From Comamonas sp. lk (GTDB taxonomy: Bacteria > Pseudomonadota > Gammaproteobacteria > Burkholderiales > Burkholderiaceae_C): a DNA stretch of 50,323 nucleotides. Of this stretch, positions 45,809 through 50,323 are shown piece by piece (the stretch's first letter is position 1; each line of letters opens with the position of its first letter). The position numbers and the translations under genes are program-made. The notes under the pieces are model-generated. The model was given only the letters and a program-made list of their open reading frames with translations, searched no databases and was not told the DNA's origin. Location: positions 1-50,323 of the forward strand of contig CAMBFO010000006.1 in NCBI GenBank assembly GCA_945865675.1. The letters are read 5' to 3'.

Positions 45809-47434
45809 ATGCCCGTGATAGAGAGCCAGGTCGATAGCCTTGGCGAGGCCTTCGTGCGCAACCGGCAAGACATGCTTAAAGCCCTGGCCGCAGTGCGCAC
45901 CGTGGAGGACAAGGTGCGCGCCACCGAGGCGGAAAAGCAGCCCAAGTTTCACAAACGCGGCCAGCTCATGCCGCGCGAGCGGGTCAACCTGCTGCTGGAC
46001 CGGGGCACGCCTTTTCTGGAGATATCCACCCTGGCCGGCTACAAGCAGCACGACGACAAAGACGGCTCGCTGGCCGGGGGCAATAGTATTTGCGGCATCG
46101 GCTATGTCTGCGGCGTGCGCACCATGGTGACGGCGTCTAACAGCGCCATCAAAGGCGGCACCATCACGCCCTGGGGTTTGCGCAAAAGCCTGCGCATGCA
46201 AGACATTGCGATGAAGCAAAAGCTGCCCATTGTTAGCCTGCTGGAATCGGGCGGCGCCAATTTGCTCTACCAGGCCGAAATCTTTATCGACGGCGGCACC
46301 ACTTTTGCAAACCAAGCCATGTTGTCGGCAGCGGGCGTACCGCAAATTACCGTGGTGCATGGGTCGAGTACGGCGGGCGGCGCTTATGTGCCGGGCTTGT
46401 CGGACTACACCATCATGGTGCGCAAAAACGCCAAGGTGTTTCTGGCCGGGCCGCCGCTACTGAAAGCGGCCACCGGCGAAATTGCGGGCGACGAGGAACT
46501 CGGTGGCGCAGAGATGCACGCCCAAGTCACCGGTACCGCCGAATTTTTGGCCGAAAGCGATGCCGATGGCATACGCCTGGCGCGCGAGGTGATGGCCAGC
46601 CTGGACTGGAATAAGCAGCGCCCGCAGTTTGCCGATGCGCCGGTGCAGGCACCGCTGTACAGCCCCGACGAGTTGTGCGGCGTGGTGCCGGTGGACTACC
46701 GCCAGCCTTACGACTGCCGCGAAGTGATTGCCCGTATCGTCGATGGCAGCGAGTTTTTGGACTTTAAAAGTGAATACGACAACCAAACCATTTGCGGGCG
46801 TGCCCGCATTCACGGCATGCAAGTGGGTATCTTGGGGAATAACGGCCCGATCACCGCCAAGGGCGCGACCAAGGCCGGCCAGTTCATACAGCTGTGCGAC
46901 CAAGCCGATATTCCGCTGGTTTTTTTGATGAATACCACCGGCTATATGGTTGGCACCGAAAGCGAGCAAGGCGGCATCGTCAAGCATGGCAGCAAGATGA
47001 TTCAGGCAGTGGCCAATGTGCGGGTACCGCGCATTACCGTGGTGATTGGCGCATCCTTTGGGGCGGGCAATTACGGTATGTCCGGGCGCGGCTTTCGGCC
47101 CGACTTTATTTTTGCCTGGCCCAATGCGCGCACGGCGGTCATGGGCGGCGAACAAGCGGCCAAGGTGCTGTCCATCGTGAACCGCGAAAAAATCCTGAAA
47201 GAAGGCCGCGAGCCTACGGCCGAGGAGGAAAGCAAATTTGCCTTTATGGAAGGCGCCGTCATCCACCAGTTTGACCGCGACTCGCAAGCCTTGTCAGGCA
47301 CCTCCCGCTTGTACGACGACGGCCTGATTGACCCGCGCGACACCCGCCGTGTGCTGGCCATGACCCTGTCCATTTGCCGCGAAGGCCGCACCCGTCCGCT
47401 CAAGCCCAGCAGCTTTGGCGTGGCGCGTTTTTGA
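45809..47434 (+). CDS. Acyl-CoA carboxylase, carboxyltransferase (beta) subunit
   Basis: 541 residues. It transfers the carboxyl group from biotin to an acyl-CoA. Acyl-CoA and biotin oxyanion blocks are visible: ESGGANLLYQAEIFIDGGTTF, GSSTAGGAYVPGLSDYTIMV, GPPLLKAATGEI and NTTGYMVGTESEQGGIVKHG. The segment between GGAN and NQA lacks the FPDREHFGR-type stretch I associate with methylcrotonyl-CoA carboxylase; it looks closer to the AtuC (geranyl-CoA) type. Substrate remains open. AGAGGAG lies before ATG. First gene of a four-gene operon. Confidence 0.9.
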   Translation: MPVIESQVDSLGEAFVRNRQDMLKALAAVRTVEDKVRATEAEKQPKFHKRGQLMPRERVNLLLDRGTPFLEISTLAGYKQHDDKDGSLAGGNSICGIGYVCGVRTMVTASNSAIKGGTITPWGLRKSLRMQDIAMKQKLPIVSLLESGGANLLYQAEIFIDGGTTFANQAMLSAAGVPQITVVHGSSTAGGAYVPGLSDYTIMVRKNAKVFLAGPPLLKAATGEIAGDEELGGAEMHAQVTGTAEFLAESDADGIRLAREVMASLDWNKQRPQFADAPVQAPLYSPDELCGVVPVDYRQPYDCREVIARIVDGSEFLDFKSEYDNQTICGRARIHGMQVGILGNNGPITAKGATKAGQFIQLCDQADIPLVFLMNTTGYMVGTESEQGGIVKHGSKMIQAVANVRVPRITVVIGASFGAGNYGMSGRGFRPDFIFAWPNARTAVMGGEQAAKVLSIVNREKILKEGREPTAEEESKFAFMEGAVIHQFDRDSQALSGTSRLYDDGLIDPRDTRRVLAMTLSICREGRTRPLKPSSFGVARF

Positions 47435-47449
47435 GTAAGGTGGCCACAC

Positions 47450-49462
47450 ATGTTGTTTGACAAAGTATTGATTGCCAACCGCGGCGAGATCGCCGTACGC
47501 ATCATTGCGGGCTGCCGCCGCATGGGCTACCGCACCGTAGCGGTGTATTCCGAAGCCGACCGCGATGCCCCGCACGTAGCCCTGGCCGACGAAGCGATGT
47601 GCATAGGCCCCGCGCCAGCGCAGGAATCCTATTTATCCATCGACAAATTAATCGCTGCGGCCAAAAGCAGCGGCGCGGGGGCCATCCATCCGGGCTACGG
47701 CTTTTTGTCCGAGCGCGCGGCCTTTGCGCAAGCGGTGCAAGACGCCGGCCTGGTGTTCATCGGCCCGGATCCGCAAGCGATTGAGGCTATGGGCAACAAG
47801 AGCGCGTCCAAGATCCGCATGCTGGCTGCGGGTGTACCCTGTGTGCCCGGCTACCAGGGCGATGACCAGCGTGACGAAACGCTGGTAGCAGAGGCACTCA
47901 ACCTAGGCCTGCCGGTCATGGTGAAGGCCGCAGCAGGCGGGGGCGGGCGCGGTATGCGCCTGGTGCAGGATGCGGCGGATTTGTTGGCGAGCATCCGATC
48001 CGCCCGCAGCGAGGCCACTAATGCTTTTGGCGACGGGCAATTGCTCATCGAAAAAGCCGTGCTGCACGCCCGCCATGTAGAAATTCAAGTCTTTGGTGAC
48101 CGGCATGCGCATGTGGTGCATATAGGCGAGCGCGATTGTTCGGTGCAAAGGCGTAACCAAAAAGTGGTGGAAGAAGCGCCCAGCCCGGCGGTGGACGAAG
48201 CCCTGCGCGCACGCATGGGCGCGGCCGCCGTCGCCGCAGCGCGGGCGGTTAACTATGTAGGCGCGGGCACGGTGGAATTTATGCTGGCACGCGATGGCCG
48301 TTTTTATTTCCTGGAAATGAACACCCGCTTGCAAGTAGAGCATCCAGTGACCGAAATAGTCTATGACCTGGACCTGGTGGAATGGCAATTGCGCGTGGCC
48401 CAAGGCGAGGCGCTGCCGCTAGCGCAAGAGGCCATCAACGCGCGGCGCAAGGGCTGGGCTATCGAGGTGCGTTTGTGTACTGAAGACCCGGCCAACAATT
48501 TTCTACCCCAAACCGGCCCCTTGCTGGCCTGGCAAGTGCCGCAAGGCCAAGGCATGCGCAGCGACCACGGCTTGCGCCAAGGCGGCGTGGTGTCACCGTA
48601 CTACGACTCTATGCAGGCCAAGCTGATTGCCAGCGGCGACACGCGCGAACAAGCCTGCCGCACGCTCTTACACATGCTGGACCACACCGTATTGCTGGGC
48701 GTGACCAGCAACCGCGACTACCTGCGCCAGATCATTGCGCACCCGGTGTTTGCGGCGGGGGATTTTTCGACCGGCTTTATTGCTGAACATCTCAGTCCCG
48801 AAAGCTTTGCCGCGAGCCGCGCCCCCACTGCGCTGCACAGCGCGCTGGCTGCGGTGCTGATGTATCGCAGCCAGGCATTGGCTTTGCAGGCCGATGCCGG
48901 GCTGGATGCGGAACTGCTGGAGTGGCAAAGCTCGGCCCCGGCGCAAGTGCCGTTGCTGCTGCAATGCGGCGAGCGCAAGCTGCGCGTCACAGTGGTCGCA
49001 ATGGGCATGGGCGCTTACCGCGTGCAGCTAGACGGACAAACGCAGGAGTTGGAGATTGTTTCCATGCAAGCGCCCGCCTTGCGCTTCATGTACCAAGGCC
49101 TGGCCGCTAGCGCGAACTATGCACTGGCAGACCACAGCGTGCATCTCTCGCACGACGGGCTGACTCTCAGCTACACCGACACCACCCTGGCCCCGGCCAG
49201 CAAAGACGCGGCAGGCAGCGACGGGCGCATGCTCGCGCCAATGGACGGCAAGATTTTGAAAGTGCTGGTGCAGCCCGGCGACACGATAAGCAAAGGCCAA
49301 ACGCTGGCCGTGCTAGAGGCCATGAAAATGGAATTTGCCATCAGCAGCGGCGTGGACAGCAGCGTCACCGCAGTGGCCTGTCAGGTCGGGCAACAAGTCA
49401 AAGCGCGTCAGTTGCTGATCAGTCTGGCACCCACGCAAACCAAACAAGGAACACCGGCATGA
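47450..49462 (+). CDS. Acyl-CoA carboxylase, biotin carboxylase plus biotin carrier (alpha) subunit
   Basis: 670 residues. Residues 1-445 are biotin carboxylase: IANRGEIAVRII, the ATP-grasp glycine loop KAAAGGGGRGMRLV, and EMNTRLQVEHPVTE. A BT-like linker domain follows, and the C-terminal 70 residues are the biotinyl domain with the biotinylated lysine K626 in LEAMKMEF. It carboxylates biotin with bicarbonate and ATP for the beta subunit. AAGGTGG lies 7 nt before ATG; the gap to the beta gene is 15 bp. The stop overlaps the next start (ATGA). Confidence 0.94.
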   Translation: MLFDKVLIANRGEIAVRIIAGCRRMGYRTVAVYSEADRDAPHVALADEAMCIGPAPAQESYLSIDKLIAAAKSSGAGAIHPGYGFLSERAAFAQAVQDAGLVFIGPDPQAIEAMGNKSASKIRMLAAGVPCVPGYQGDDQRDETLVAEALNLGLPVMVKAAAGGGGRGMRLVQDAADLLASIRSARSEATNAFGDGQLLIEKAVLHARHVEIQVFGDRHAHVVHIGERDCSVQRRNQKVVEEAPSPAVDEALRARMGAAAVAAARAVNYVGAGTVEFMLARDGRFYFLEMNTRLQVEHPVTEIVYDLDLVEWQLRVAQGEALPLAQEAINARRKGWAIEVRLCTEDPANNFLPQTGPLLAWQVPQGQGMRSDHGLRQGGVVSPYYDSMQAKLIASGDTREQACRTLLHMLDHTVLLGVTSNRDYLRQIIAHPVFAAGDFSTGFIAEHLSPESFAASRAPTALHSALAAVLMYRSQALALQADAGLDAELLEWQSSAPAQVPLLLQCGERKLRVTVVAMGMGAYRVQLDGQTQELEIVSMQAPALRFMYQGLAASANYALADHSVHLSHDGLTLSYTDTTLAPASKDAAGSDGRMLAPMDGKILKVLVQPGDTISKGQTLAVLEAMKMEFAISSGVDSSVTAVACQVGQQVKARQLLISLAPTQTKQGTPA

Positions 49463-50076
49463 AGCTCTACCACTGCGTCGATGCGCGCTCGCTACGCCCT
49501 TTGTGGGCCCTGGAAGAAATGGGCTTGCCCTACGAGCTGGAAGTGCTGCCCTTTCCGCCGCGCGTATTCAAAAAAGACTATCTTGGAATTAACCCGCTGG
49601 GCACGATTCCCTATTTGGTCGATGGCGACACGCACATGACCGAATCCAGCGGTATCTGCCACTATCTGGTGGAGCGCTACGGCAAACATGAATTTGGCCT
49701 CCAGGCCGATCACCCGCAGTACGGTAGCTACATCAACTGGTTGTTTCACAGCGATGCCACCCTCACCTTTCCGCAAACGGTGGCGCTGCGTTACGGCATC
49801 ATGGAGCCGCCGCCGCGCAAGCTGCCGCAAGCGGTGGAGGACTATAAAAAATGGTATCTGGCGCGCCTGCGCATGCTGACAGCGCATTTGCAGGACCGCG
49901 AATACCTGTGCGACGGGCGCTTCACCATCGCCGATATTTGCATTGGCTATGCATTGTTTTTGGGAACTACGCCGGGCTTGGACATGGGCGCGCAGTACGC
50001 GCCACATGTGCAGGACTACCTGGCTCGCCTACTGGCACGCCCGGCTCTGGTACGTGCCAGAGCCTTGGGAACCTAA
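49459..50076 (+). CDS. Glutathione S-transferase-like protein
   Basis: 205 residues. N-terminal thioredoxin-like domain (YHCVDARSLRPLWALEEMGLPYELEVLPF; the cis-Pro and ESSGICHYLVERYG glutathione gamma-glutamyl site are visible), then an all-helical C-terminal domain with the N-capping FTIADICIGYAL. Overlaps the carboxylase alpha stop by 4 nt and has AAGGA 8 nt upstream, so it belongs to the same operon. A glutathione transferase within a carboxylase/acyl-CoA dehydrogenase operon suggests handling of a reactive or isomerising intermediate; inference. Confidence 0.9.
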   Translation: MKLYHCVDARSLRPLWALEEMGLPYELEVLPFPPRVFKKDYLGINPLGTIPYLVDGDTHMTESSGICHYLVERYGKHEFGLQADHPQYGSYINWLFHSDATLTFPQTVALRYGIMEPPPRKLPQAVEDYKKWYLARLRMLTAHLQDREYLCDGRFTIADICIGYALFLGTTPGLDMGAQYAPHVQDYLARLLARPALVRARALGT

Positions 50077-50135
50077 AGCAAGTCCTAAAAGCCCTGCATG
50101 GAATTGACCTTTTGAACTGCCCCTAGGATGCCCGC

Positions 50136-50323
50136 ATGAACCCCATGGACCCGGCTGATACCGAATTGATGCTTGAACAAGTGCGCCGCTTTGCACAGAC
50201 CGAAGTGGCGCCGCATCTGGAGGCCTGGGAAGCGGCAGGCGAGTTTCCGCGCGGCATGTACAAACGCTGGGCCGATCTGGGGTGGATGGCCATGGGCTAT
50301 CCGGAAGAACTAGGCGGCATTGC
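50136..50323 (+). CDS. Acyl-CoA dehydrogenase (partial, truncated by window end)
   Basis: 62 N-terminal residues are visible and run off the right edge. The pattern EQVRRFAQTEVAPHLEAWE, then FPRGMYKRWADLGWMAMGYPEELGG, is the N-terminal helical domain of acyl-CoA dehydrogenases. AGGA is 8 nt before ATG 50136; an earlier ATG at 50128 stops after three codons. It is 59 bp after the transferase gene and probably in the same operon, supplying the unsaturated acyl-CoA that the carboxylase would act on. Confidence 0.88.
   Translation, partial: MNPMDPADTELMLEQVRRFAQTEVAPHLEAWEAAGEFPRGMYKRWADLGWMAMGYPEELGGI

Noticed and set aside
46457-47287. 276-codon minus-strand frame inside the carboxylase beta gene
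   Set aside because: Shadow of a conserved carboxyltransferase; no independent motif.

Overview
The window is GC-rich, densely packed proteobacterial chromosome. The gene content points to Betaproteobacteria, Burkholderiales, most likely the Comamonadaceae (Rhodoferax/Polaromonas-like). The pointers are a cytoplasmic NAD-linked molybdenum formate dehydrogenase with a fused GB subunit, a Bug-type (TctC) solute-binding protein, an ApbC/MetG pairing and a biotin-dependent acyl-CoA carboxylase cluster. I see no rRNA, tRNA, insertion sequence, phage gene or CRISPR array. The genus assignment is inference from gene families, not from a marker gene.

Layout. (1) 1-2.0 kb, minus strand: three toxin-antitoxin-like units side by side: a winged-helix/nucleotidyltransferase gene cut by the window edge, an AbrB/PIN pair and a VapBC pair. 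Each has its own palindromic operator at its start. (2) 2.0-5.9 kb, minus: cytochrome P450, glutathione-dependent formaldehyde dehydrogenase (frmA) and O-acetylhomoserine sulfhydrylase (metY), the last behind a roughly 110-nt leader that may be structured. (3) 6.2-16.0 kb: a SulP permease without STAS domain, then an opposing run fdsGB fusion-fdsA-fdhD preceded by mobA, a LysR regulator and the Fe-S carrier apbC. P450 demethylation, FrmA and formate dehydrogenase could form a C1 oxidation route. (4) 16.1-21.1 kb, plus: patatin-like phospholipase, metG, nadB. (5) 21.2-24.8 kb, minus: thiamine ABC transporter thiBPQ under a clear TPP riboswitch. (6) 24.8-31.0 kb, plus: a large FtsX-type ABC permease, then cysD with a 190-residue N-terminal extension of unknown function, and a cysNC fusion, together making PAPS. 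(7) 31.1-33.5 kb: exported methyltransferase, glyoxalase II, haloacid dehalogenase.

(8) 33.6-43.1 kb is the most unusual region. It holds two formylglycine-type sulfatases (one resembling choline-sulfatase), a GntR/UTRA regulator, a Bug-type binding protein, an aldehyde dehydrogenase, a GMC alcohol oxidase and an enolase-superfamily enzyme, with strong palindromes at both divergent promoters. It reads as a catabolic locus for a sulfate ester: uptake, desulfation, alcohol to aldehyde to acid, then acid conversion. The substrate is unknown; choline-O-sulfate is the conservative guess. (9) 43.2-50.3 kb: a lone AAA/DUF4143 ATPase, an SDR lacking the catalytic tyrosine with a DUF1330 protein, and a plus-strand operon of acyl-CoA carboxylase beta and alpha subunits, a glutathione-transferase-like protein and an acyl-CoA dehydrogenase cut by the right edge.

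Start codons were set by Shine-Dalgarno spacing and family alignment from memory. No database search was run, so family names are recognitions from motifs.
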